Shown: positions 8,098 through 13,924 of the stretch, piece after piece | How positions within the stretch are numbered: position 1 is the first letter of the stretch | Layout: each line of letters starts with the position of its first letter | Origin: Myxococcales bacterium | GTDB taxonomy: Bacteria > Myxococcota_A > Bradymonadia > Bradymonadales > Bradymonadaceae | NCBI GenBank assembly: GCA_007120915.1 | Contig: SKMT01000557.1 | Coordinates: forward strand, 1 to 13,924 | DNA length: 13,924 nt | Direction of reading: 5' to 3' | Program-made: the position numbers and the translations under genes | The notes under the pieces: generated by a model | The model's database searches: none | Told to the model about the DNA's origin: nothing | What the model saw: the letters and a program-made list of their open reading frames with translations, nothing else

Positions 8098-9365
8098 ACG
8101 ACGAATCCCACACACCTTCCCCCCGGGGGGAAGTGGCCGAACGCAGTGAGGTCGATGGGGGGAACTTGCAAACCCTCGCCACCATCGCAATCCCCCTGCT
8201 CCTTCTGACCGCCTGCGACCTCCCCGGCTGCGAGCCCGAACCGGACGACCCCGAACCGACAGCGGCCGAACAACCCGACGAGCCCCCACACCACAACCAC
8301 TCCGACCCGTCGCCGATCCTCGATCTGACAACCCCCGGCGACCACCCCGAAACCACCCTGTCGACCCGCTCCGTCGATCAGTTCACCGCCTGCTACGAAC
8401 TGTTTGAGCCCGACGGCGAACCGACCGACTGGCCCGACGGCGCCGACGACATCGACCGCACGCTCTTCGGGTGCAATGCCGAGGGCTTCGAACACCTCGA
8501 CGACGGCGGGCTGACCGTCGCCTACGAGGTGCCGGCACCGGATGCAGACAACGATATCACCGATCTGCGCGTCGTGCTGTTCGACGATGAGGGCGCACTT
8601 CAGTGGCACCGCAGAATGGACCGCACCTGGAAGAGGGATCGGTTCGCCGCCCGCTATCGCGGCTCCTTTCTCGCCCCAGTGGGCGACCACCTCGTCTGCA
8701 CCGGTACCCGCTGGCATCAGCAGACCCAACTGATGTGCGTTCGCCGCGACTCCGGCAGCGTCGCCTGGGATGGCCGGGTAAACATGGAGCCGAAGACCGG
8801 CTTTTTCGGCTACGACTCCAGCCTCTTCGGCGCCGACGAAGACGGAATCTCGCGGCGCTATCCCTACTCCGGCGCCGAGATGCGCCACCGCTCCTTCGCC
8901 CCCTCCGGTGGGGCGACATCGTATCTGGCCAACGACGGGCGGCGTATCTTCTACGGCCCCGGCGAAGACCACCCCGCCGTCCAGGGCTGGGATCTGGAAG
9001 TGCTCGACAAAATCTGGTCCGCCGATCTGCCCGACGCCCCAGATCGCACCTTCGATGAAGTCGCCGCCGGGCTGGGGCTGGTGCTGCTTCTGGTCGACGA
9101 AACACTGCTGGCGTTGGACACCGACACCGGCGAGTTACGCGTCGGCATGCACGTCGGGGACGCAACGCCGATCACCACCTACTCCGATGACACGCTGTTT
9201 GTGTTTTTGCGCGTCGACGACCAGCCGCTGATCTACGCGATCGACCCGGACGAAGGGATTGTCCAATGGGTCGGCGAAGCCCCGGCGGCTACCCGGGCGT
9301 TGCACCATGCCGACGGGGAGCTGCTCACGCGCAGCGTGCGCACCGTGCGCACCGTGGTGCCCTAA
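8094..9365 (+). CDS. Predicted lipoprotein with PQQ-like beta-propeller repeats
   Basis: A hydrophobic stretch (residues about 28-40) ends in the lipobox LLTAC, with lipidated Cys at residue 41, so the protein should be membrane-anchored outside the cytoplasm. A Pro/Asp/Glu-rich spacer follows. From about residue 120 onward there are short repeats with the alternating pattern of PQQ-type (BamB/quinoprotein-like) propeller blades, for example LLALDTDTGELRVG and LIYAIDPDEGIVQWVG. No catalytic residues are evident, so scaffolding or ligand binding is likelier than enzymatic activity. The GTG at 8094 overlaps the upstream TGA as GTGA, which suggests translational coupling. However, codons for residues 8-24 fall in a palindromic repeat-like sequence, and a TTG at 8166 after GGGGGG would leave a more usual signal length of 16 residues, although without a basic n-region. 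The start is therefore uncertain. Confidence 0.75.
   Translation: MNDESHTPSPRGEVAERSEVDGGNLQTLATIAIPLLLLTACDLPGCEPEPDDPEPTAAEQPDEPPHHNHSDPSPILDLTTPGDHPETTLSTRSVDQFTACYELFEPDGEPTDWPDGADDIDRTLFGCNAEGFEHLDDGGLTVAYEVPAPDADNDITDLRVVLFDDEGALQWHRRMDRTWKRDRFAARYRGSFLAPVGDHLVCTGTRWHQQTQLMCVRRDSGSVAWDGRVNMEPKTGFFGYDSSLFGADEDGISRRYPYSGAEMRHRSFAPSGGATSYLANDGRRIFYGPGEDHPAVQGWDLEVLDKIWSADLPDAPDRTFDEVAAGLGLVLLLVDETLLALDTDTGELRVGMHVGDATPITTYSDDTLFVFLRVDDQPLIYAIDPDEGIVQWVGEAPAATRALHHADGELLTRSVRTVRTVVP
8116..8133. repeat. Perfect 18-bp G/C palindrome, probably part of a dispersed repeat
   Basis: CTTCCCCCCGGGGGGAAG is its own reverse complement. Downstream, GGCC (8135-8138) can pair with GGTC about 11 nt later, and a GGGGGG run follows at 8157-8162. 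The encoded peptide (SPRGEVAERSEV) resembles translated repeat sequence that I recall at the ends of unrelated predicted proteins from many bacteria, so the whole 8110-8165 segment may be a REP-like insertion between the two genes rather than true coding sequence. Confidence 0.6.
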
Positions 9366-9384
9366 CCCACGACCCCACGCCCCC

Positions 9385-9412
9385 TTGCAACTGCGCTGCC
9401 GGCGGTTATCTT
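9385..9412 (+). promoter_or_regulatory. Candidate promoter of the phosphosugar mutase gene
   Basis: TTGCAA (9385-9390) and TATCTT (9407-9412) are separated by 16 nt. Each matches 4 of 6 consensus bases. Transcription would start near 9419, about 53 nt before the start codon. A weak hairpin (CGTGG 9354-9358 with CCACG 9367-9371) spans the end of the preceding gene but has no T-run, so termination there is not supported. Confidence 0.33.
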
Positions 9413-9461
9413 GACCCGCGCAATCGACCCATTTCGCCTCATTGTGACAATTCTGGATGAT

Positions 9462-9465
9462 GGAG
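9462..9465 (+). promoter_or_regulatory. Ribosome binding site that fixes the mutase start
   Basis: GGAG lies 6 nt before the ATG at 9472. The in-frame ATG codons at 9457 and 9460 fall upstream of or against this site, so the protein most likely begins MNPDIFRAYDIRG, which is the usual beginning of the family. Confidence 0.65.
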
Positions 9466-9471
9466 CCACCC

Positions 9472-10848
9472 ATGAACCCCGACATTTTCCGGGCCTATGA
9501 CATTCGCGGCATCGCCGATACCGAGCTGACCGATCCTGTGGTCGAAAAGATCGGACAGGCATTCGCGACGATGGCCATCCGCCGAGGCGAGGAGATCCCC
9601 AGAATCGGTGTGGGCCGCGACGCCCGTGACTCCTCCGAGCGCATCTATATGGCACTCGAAAAGGGTCTGCGGCGCGCCGGCGCTCACGTCGTCGACCTGA
9701 CCACCGTGCCCACCCCGCTGACCTACTTCGCGACCTTCCGCCAGGAATACGACGGCTCCATCCAGATCACCGGCAGCCACAACCCCGGTGAGTTCAACGG
9801 CTTCAAGATGATGCTGGGCAAAGAGACCCTGCACGGCGACACCATCCAACAGTTGCGCCAGTTGATCGAAGACGACGATCTGATCTCTTCGGACGAAGAC
9901 CACGGCAGCTCCGCCTATGCCGAGCTTCGCAAGGAGTACATCGAGTGGGTGCGCGACAACATCACCATGGGCGAGCGCAAGCTGCACATCGCCGTCGACA
10001 GCGGCAACGGCGTCGCCGGTATCGTCGCCCCCGAACTGCTTCGCGACGCGCTCAACGTCAAAGTCCACGAGCTGTACAGCCAGCCCGACGGCTCCTTCCC
10101 CAATCACCATCCCGACCCCACCGTCGAAGAGAACCTCCAGGATCTGATCGCCGCAGTGCGCGAACACAACTGCGATTTCGGCGTCGCCTACGACGGCGAC
10201 GGCGACCGCATCGGAGTGGTCGACGAAAACGGCGAGGTCATCTGGGGCGACCAGCTTCTGATCGTCTTCGCCCGTCAGGTGCTCGAAAATCACCCCGGCG
10301 CCACCATCATCGGCGAAGTGAAATGCTCCCAGACTTTGTTCGACGACATCGAAAACAAGGGCGGAAATCCCATCATGGCCCGCGTCGGCCACAGCCTCAT
10401 CAAGGCCAAACTGCGCGAGACCAACGCCGAACTCGCCGGGGAGATGAGCGGGCACATCTTCTTCAATGACCGCTTCTTCGGGTTCGACGACGCCCTCTAT
10501 TCGACCTGCCGGCTCGCCGAGATCGTCTCCCGCACCCACCAGCCCTTCTCAGCGCTTCTGGCCGACGTGCCCACCACGTACGCCACCCCCGAGATCCGCC
10601 GCCCCTGCGATGAAAAGCTCAAGTTCAAAATCCCCGGCTACGTCGCCGATCTGTTCGCCGATGACTACGAGGTGAACACCATCGACGGCGTGCGCGTCAA
10701 ATTTAACGACGGCTGGGGGCTGGTGCGCGCCTCCAACACCCAGGCGGTGGTCTCACTGCGCGCCGAGGGCCACACCCCCGAAGCACGCGACCGCTACATC
10801 GAACAGCTCCAAAACGCTGTCGACACCGCCGAAGAACAACTGGGTTGA
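9472..10848 (+). CDS. Phosphomannomutase/phosphoglucomutase (AlgC/ManB type)
   Basis: This 458-residue cytoplasmic enzyme belongs to the alpha-D-phosphohexomutase superfamily, at the family's usual length. It interconverts sugar 6-phosphates and 1-phosphates (mannose and/or glucose) and so feeds nucleotide-sugar, LPS and exopolysaccharide synthesis. All four active-site elements are visible: the phosphoserine loop TGSHNP (Ser102), the Mg-binding loop DGDGDR (241-246), the sugar-specificity loop GEMSGH (323-328) and the phosphate-binding loop RASNTQ (419-424). The GEMSGH loop and the N-terminal FRAYDIRG favour the PMM/PGM branch over GlmM. Substrate preference cannot be settled from sequence. 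The gene appears to be a single transcription unit with its own promoter-like boxes. It converges with the following minus-strand operon, with only 6 nt between the two stop codons. Confidence 0.93.
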   Translation: MNPDIFRAYDIRGIADTELTDPVVEKIGQAFATMAIRRGEEIPRIGVGRDARDSSERIYMALEKGLRRAGAHVVDLTTVPTPLTYFATFRQEYDGSIQITGSHNPGEFNGFKMMLGKETLHGDTIQQLRQLIEDDDLISSDEDHGSSAYAELRKEYIEWVRDNITMGERKLHIAVDSGNGVAGIVAPELLRDALNVKVHELYSQPDGSFPNHHPDPTVEENLQDLIAAVREHNCDFGVAYDGDGDRIGVVDENGEVIWGDQLLIVFARQVLENHPGATIIGEVKCSQTLFDDIENKGGNPIMARVGHSLIKAKLRETNAELAGEMSGHIFFNDRFFGFDDALYSTCRLAEIVSRTHQPFSALLADVPTTYATPEIRRPCDEKLKFKIPGYVADLFADDYEVNTIDGVRVKFNDGWGLVRASNTQAVVSLRAEGHTPEARDRYIEQLQNAVDTAEEQLG

Positions 10849-10854
10849 ACGAAT

Positions 10855-11748
10855 TCACACCCGCCAGGGGGCGGTGCGTTCCTCACGCAGCTCCACCAGC
10901 CGTGACGCCGACTCCTGAACCACCTCATGCAGATCCCCGGCCAGCGCGATCCGACGAAGTGACTTGATCCCCAGCGTCGGCAACAGCTTCAGCACCAGCC
11001 CCGTGTCGGCATAGGGATTGCGCACCACTGCCTCCCGGGCCTCGAATCGCGCAAACCAGCGGGGATGAAAGATCACTTCCTGCAAGATCTCGGGGGTCGA
11101 CGGACGGCGGGTAGCCACCACCTGGATGTCTTCGAGGCGAATCTGAGGGTTGTCCAGCAACTTGCGGATCACCAGCGGGTCCGGGTCCATCAGAAGCCGC
11201 TCCAGAAGCCGGCGCTCTGGTCCCGCCGCCAGGGTGCGCCGCTCCCCGAGAGTGACGTCTCGGTCCTGCGGCAGCCGCACCTCCGGAAGCTCCTGACCTG
11301 CGGCCAGCGCCTGATGCGGGGGCACTTCCCGGAACATATCCACCACAGCCGTACGATCGGCGTCGTGGGCCTGTTCGTAGTAGCTTTTGATCAGCTCGTA
11401 CTCGTCGTTGCGCCGCATCTCAATGAGCCACCAGACGGTGGCCATCATCGCCTCCATCGCTCCCAGCCTGCCCCACAGCGCCGCCCGAATGATCTGGTCG
11501 ATACACCACACCCCCTGGTGCACATCGAACTCGTCCATCACCCGCTCAACGAGCGAGGCGCGCATCGGCAGCTCCGAAAGCCCCTCCATTCGCTTCAGAA
11601 TCGTCTGGTACTTCGCATACAGCGGGTCCGGAACATCCGCCGGCGGCTGCTCCAGCCCCTCTTCGTCGCCAGCCAGTTCGACCTGCCGGATCAAATCCTC
11701 AACATCGACGCCACTGTTCTCCGCCCCGTCCTCTTGGTCATCACTCAC
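10855..11748 (-). CDS. Uncharacterised alpha-helical repeat-like protein
   Basis: I do not recognise a named family for this 297-residue, soluble-looking protein. It has an acidic N-terminus (1-40) and a helical middle with WW at 106-107. Residues about 165-285 form successive short helices punctuated by DPDPLVIRKLLDNP (188-201), ATRRPSTPEIL (212-222) and VVRNPYADTGLVLKLL (241-256). That pattern resembles HEAT-like or DUF2336-like repeats, which usually mediate protein binding. There is no signal peptide or transmembrane segment. The GTG start at 11748 is preceded by AAGGA (minus strand, 6 nt away) inside the end of the upstream gene, and the two genes are separated by only 2 nt. Coupled translation with the zinc-ribbon membrane protein suggests that the two proteins work together. 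Confidence 0.75.
   Translation of the reverse strand: MSDDQEDGAENSGVDVEDLIRQVELAGDEEGLEQPPADVPDPLYAKYQTILKRMEGLSELPMRASLVERVMDEFDVHQGVWCIDQIIRAALWGRLGAMEAMMATVWWLIEMRRNDEYELIKSYYEQAHDADRTAVVDMFREVPPHQALAAGQELPEVRLPQDRDVTLGERRTLAAGPERRLLERLLMDPDPLVIRKLLDNPQIRLEDIQVVATRRPSTPEILQEVIFHPRWFARFEAREAVVRNPYADTGLVLKLLPTLGIKSLRRIALAGDLHEVVQESASRLVELREERTAPWRV
10858..10876. terminator. Weak hairpin at the convergent gene junction
   Basis: CACC/GCC (10858-10865, one bulged C) pairs with GGCGGTG (10870-10876) around a 4-nt loop. It overlaps the last codons of the minus-strand gene and follows the mutase stop by about 10 nt. No T-run follows on either strand, so termination activity is doubtful. Confidence 0.22.
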
Positions 11749-11750
11749 CG

Positions 11751-13199
11751 TCAGTCCTTGCTCGACACCTCGACGCGATAGCTAAACAGATCGCCGTCGC
11801 TGATGCGCTGGGGCACGTCGTCGAAGACCATCGTGAATCGCGCCGCATCTCCCGGGTTCAGGCTCACTGCATCGTCTGATACCAGATCTTGTGCGTCGTC
11901 GACGTCGGTCAAGTCCCGAAACTCACTGATGGCGACATCGCCACCACCGAGCCGCGACTGGATGGTGCGAATATCGCGCTCGTTCTCGTCCAACACCGTC
12001 GCCCGCAGATCGATGTTGCGGAAGGCGTCGTCATCGTGGTTTCTGACCTGTCCCTGAACCACGAACAACTCGTCGCCCCCGGGCAGCGTAACGTATTCGG
12101 CGTGTACCCCGGTCACTTCCACCGGATCCGATGGTTCCACCACCCTGGTCTCCGGCATCGAAATAACCCACTCTTCGCGCGGCTCGTACTCCCCATCCGA
12201 GAAGGCGACCTGCAGCATTTCGTCGACGGCCTGGAAGTCGAGAAACCCGTCATTCAGAACGGCGACGGTGCCGACAAAACCCATGAAGACCAGGCTCAAT
12301 ATCAGAAGAGTTGCCACCACCTTCTGGCCCATTCCCCCGCCGATGTTGTGCGGCGCCAGATCTTCGTCGTCCCACATGTCGACATCGGGTCCCCCGCTGG
12401 AGACATTGGGGTCCGGTGCCGGTTGAGATGCAGCGGCATTCGCCGTCTGCTGGGTTCCCCCCGGCGGGCCGGCGGGTTGTCTTCCTGTCGGCGGGCCGGC
12501 TGCGGCAGCTCCGGGAGGGGGGCCGGCGGCCTGACCGGGAGGGCCTGCTGCAGCGCGGCCGGGGCCCGGCGCACTCGCTGCCGCTGGCGACGCCGCCGAC
12601 GCATTGGACTGCTGCACCTTGCCCTGGTCCGGATCGAAGTAGGGTCCCCCTTCTCCGAAGGACGGATCGACGTGCTCTTCGGGATCACCGAAGTTGCCGC
12701 CGGAACCACCGCCGCTGGCTGCTTGCTGGGCCGGCGCCGATTGTGCGCCACCGGCTACCGCCGCCTGTGGAGAGCTTTCGAACGCATCGTGCGGGCTGTT
12801 GTCCTCAACGAAGTCCGCCGGCCCGCTTTGCTGCGGTGCCGATGACTGCTGTGGCGCCGATTGCTGCTGCGGTTCAGCATCCTGCGCGTCGTATGCAGAT
12901 TGAAACTGCTCCATCTCCGCTTCGTCGGCACCCAGATCTCCGAAGGCACTCTGGTTTTTGGGCTTCAGATCCATGCCGGCGTGGGGAAACGGAGAGTCGC
13001 CTCCCGGCTCCGACGCCGCCCCCGGGGCATTCGCTTCCCGGTCACGGTCCTTGTAGAAGATCTCCGGTTCGTCTGCACCGACGTCTCGAACACGAAAGAC
13101 GTGGTCACATTTTGAACACTGTAGCTTCGTGCCCTCTCCAGTCACCCGGTCGTCGGGCAACTGGAAACCGGTCGAACACTCGGGGCAGCGAATGATCAT
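11751..13199 (-). CDS. MJ0042-type zinc-ribbon, single-TM protein with DUF3426-like C-terminal domain
   Basis: The N-terminus has the paired CPEC (Cys5, Cys8) and CSKC (Cys28, Cys31) of an MJ0042/zinc_ribbon_5 domain, as found at the start of AgmX/GltJ-like and DUF3426 proteins. Residues about 40-285 are low complexity: acidic first, then Gln/Ala/Ser-rich, then a collagen-like Gly-Pro-Pro-rich tract (about 211-250). A transmembrane helix at about 293-315 follows. Residues 345-480 resemble the beta-sandwich DUF3426/FxLYD type (VQGQVRNHDDDAFRNIDLRA, 381-400). The expected topology is zinc ribbon in the cytosol and beta-domain in the periplasm. Its role is unknown; related architectures occur in envelope and motility complexes of Myxococcota. 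GAGGTG lies 5 nt before the ATG. It sits downstream of PhaR after a 92-nt gap. Confidence 0.87.
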   Translation of the reverse strand: MIIRCPECSTGFQLPDDRVTGEGTKLQCSKCDHVFRVRDVGADEPEIFYKDRDREANAPGAASEPGGDSPFPHAGMDLKPKNQSAFGDLGADEAEMEQFQSAYDAQDAEPQQQSAPQQSSAPQQSGPADFVEDNSPHDAFESSPQAAVAGGAQSAPAQQAASGGGSGGNFGDPEEHVDPSFGEGGPYFDPDQGKVQQSNASAASPAAASAPGPGRAAAGPPGQAAGPPPGAAAAGPPTGRQPAGPPGGTQQTANAAASQPAPDPNVSSGGPDVDMWDDEDLAPHNIGGGMGQKVVATLLILSLVFMGFVGTVAVLNDGFLDFQAVDEMLQVAFSDGEYEPREEWVISMPETRVVEPSDPVEVTGVHAEYVTLPGGDELFVVQGQVRNHDDDAFRNIDLRATVLDENERDIRTIQSRLGGGDVAISEFRDLTDVDDAQDLVSDDAVSLNPGDAARFTMVFDDVPQRISDGDLFSYRVEVSSKD

Positions 13200-13204
13200 C
13201 GTAA

Positions 13205-13210
13205 CACCTC
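13205..13210 (-). promoter_or_regulatory. Ribosome binding site of the zinc-ribbon protein
   Basis: On the minus strand this is GAGGTG, 5 nt upstream of the ATG at 13199. It supports the start that begins directly with the MIIRCPEC zinc-ribbon motif. Confidence 0.7.
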
Positions 13211-13256
13211 GGCGCTTCAGAAAGTTGCGATAAGATCTGGGATTTCAATGGCTTCG

Positions 13257-13285
13257 ACTCTACATCGACGCCGCTGGTTTTCCAA
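13257..13285 (-). promoter_or_regulatory. Weak internal promoter candidate before the zinc-ribbon gene
   Basis: On the minus strand TTGGAA (13285-13280) and TAGAGT (13262-13257) are separated by 17 nt, each matching 4 of 6 consensus bases. They sit just after the PhaR stop. The 92-nt gap could hold a separate promoter, or the gene may simply be read through from the PhaR transcript. No terminator is visible in the gap. Confidence 0.22.
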
Positions 13286-13291
13286 CAGCTA

Positions 13292-13822
13292 CTACTGTTT
13301 GTTCTCCGGTGGTGAATCATCGAGTCCTTCGAGCCGCTGCTCCAGTTCATCGATAGTGTTGCGCAACTCTTCGAGTTCCTGGCGCATCTCCGGGACATGG
13401 GTGAGTTGATCCACCGTATCACGCACCCCTTCGTCGATTCGGTCCTGCATCTCTTCGAGGGATTCCCGGATCTGGCCGATGAACTCCCCGATGGCCTGGC
13501 CACGCTGCTCCAGATTCTCGGCATGGCGGCGAAACTCCTGGCGCACCTGGGTGACCGGCCACTGCAGGCGGGTGAAAAACTCCTCGCCGGACTGAATGAT
13601 CCCGCGCAGCACGGCAACGGGAAACGACGGATTCAGCTTCTGCTGCTCCAGCACAATGTGGGTGAGCGTGGCGCTGGTGATGTCTTCACCGCTGGAGTTG
13701 TCGACGATGCGCACATCTTCTCCGTCGCGCACCATCTGCTCCACATCCTCGAGCGTCACATACGTGCTCGACTCGGTGTCGTACAGCTTCCGGTTGGAAT
13801 ATCGCTTAATCAGTCGGGGCAT
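13292..13822 (-). CDS. phaR: PHA/PHB accumulation regulator (PhaR-type DNA-binding protein)
   Basis: Residues 1-63 match the PHB_acc_N DNA-binding domain almost throughout: KRYSNRKLYDTESSTYVTL (6-24), then a strand-helix region containing VRIVDNSSGEDIT (37-49). In characterised bacteria PhaR represses phasin and PHA-synthesis genes and is released by binding PHA or its monomers. The following segment (about 65-100) resembles the short PHB_acc core, and residues 100-168 form a long Glu/Gln/Arg-rich coiled coil likely to drive oligomerisation. At 176 residues it is within the family's range. No phaC, phaA or phaB gene is in the window, so a PHA role here rests on family knowledge only. Its ATG lies 3 nt after the stop of the upstream partial gene; only a weak GGA precedes it, so translation is probably coupled. 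Confidence 0.88.
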   Translation of the reverse strand: MPRLIKRYSNRKLYDTESSTYVTLEDVEQMVRDGEDVRIVDNSSGEDITSATLTHIVLEQQKLNPSFPVAVLRGIIQSGEEFFTRLQWPVTQVRQEFRRHAENLEQRGQAIGEFIGQIRESLEEMQDRIDEGVRDTVDQLTHVPEMRQELEELRNTIDELEQRLEGLDDSPPENKQ

Positions 13823-13825
13823 ACG

Positions 13826-13924
13826 TCAGAAGTCCACGCCGCCGGCAAAACTGAACTGCTGGACCCGATCGCCGAGCACTGCCTCGAAGGTAAAGCTCAT
13901 GATCCAGGTGTTGAGCCGCAATCC
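13826..13924 (-). CDS. Partial gene: C-terminal end of a probable outer-membrane beta-barrel protein
   Basis: This reading frame enters from the right edge and ends at a TGA (13828-13826), giving 32 visible residues that end in FSFAGGVDF. The alternating hydrophobic/polar pattern (WIMSFTFEAVLG, then VQQFSFAGGVDF) and the terminal Phe match the last strands and C-terminal signature of Gram-negative outer-membrane barrels recognised by BamA. The 5' part is outside the window, so the function cannot be named. Only 3 nt separate its stop from the PhaR start codon, so the two are probably co-transcribed. Confidence 0.6.
   Translation of the reverse strand, partial: GLRLNTWIMSFTFEAVLGDRVQQFSFAGGVDF

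Noticed and set aside
7578..8972. 464-codon minus-strand open frame spanning the helicase end and the lipoprotein gene
   Set aside because: It crosses two well-supported plus-strand genes and a repeat-like palindrome, and its composition is GC-driven with no recognisable domain.
9337..9354. Two tandem copies of gtgcgcacc at the end of the lipoprotein gene
   Set aside because: Only two copies, fully coding (VRTVRT) and with no T-run, so neither a meaningful repeat nor a terminator.
9457..9471. Upstream ATG codons extending the mutase by five residues
   Set aside because: GGAG is properly placed only for the ATG at 9472, and the family normally starts just before FRAYDIRG.
9439..10539. 366-codon minus-strand open frame opposite the mutase
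   Set aside because: The plus strand carries all four mutase active-site loops here; the antisense product is a compositional shadow.

Overview
The window is GC-rich and densely coding. It reads as a Gram-negative bacterium of the former Deltaproteobacteria (Myxococcota or Bradymonadota type). This placement is inferred from gene content: kinase-like proteins, an MJ0042-type zinc-ribbon membrane protein, a PhaR-type PHA regulator, a lipoprotein and the C-terminal end of a probable outer-membrane barrel. No rRNA, tRNA, CRISPR array, transposase or integrase is visible, so the taxonomy is tentative.

Layout, left to right. (1) 115-2040 (+): a membrane-anchored Ser/Thr pseudokinase with an acidic linker, an 18-bp minisatellite and a PEGA-like C-terminus. 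Its 3' end overlaps, tail to tail, a GT4-type glycosyltransferase (2019-3305, -). (2) 3479-9365 (+): a tight run of three genes. These are a tandem universal stress protein, a 1214-residue multidomain enzyme and a lipoprotein with PQQ-like beta-propeller repeats. The middle gene combines a kinase-like domain, an OB-like domain, a RecB/Cas4-type nuclease with a predicted Fe-S cluster, and an SF1B Dna2/Upf1-type helicase. (3) 9472-10848 (+): an AlgC/ManB-type phosphomannomutase/phosphoglucomutase with its own promoter-like sequence. (4) 10855-13924 (-): four co-directional genes, which in transcription order are a partial outer-membrane barrel-like protein, PhaR, a zinc-ribbon/TM/DUF3426-like protein and an uncharacterised helical-repeat protein.

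How the genes may work together. The mutase supplies sugar-phosphate precursors, and the glycosyltransferase could use such sugars in surface polysaccharide, although the two are not in one operon. The USP, nuclease-helicase and lipoprotein genes have operon-like spacing (35-nt gap, then a GTGA overlap), so co-transcription is likely. A shared function is not evident.

The most notable item is the fused protein at 4453-8097. All of its nuclease, Fe-S and helicase motifs are intact, while its N-terminal kinase-like domain has lost the catalytic Asp. It looks like a Dna2-type helicase-nuclease with a built-in pseudokinase sensor or regulator, and could act in DNA repair or in anti-phage defence. 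A G/C palindrome that resembles a dispersed repeat lies at the start of the next gene and makes that start uncertain.
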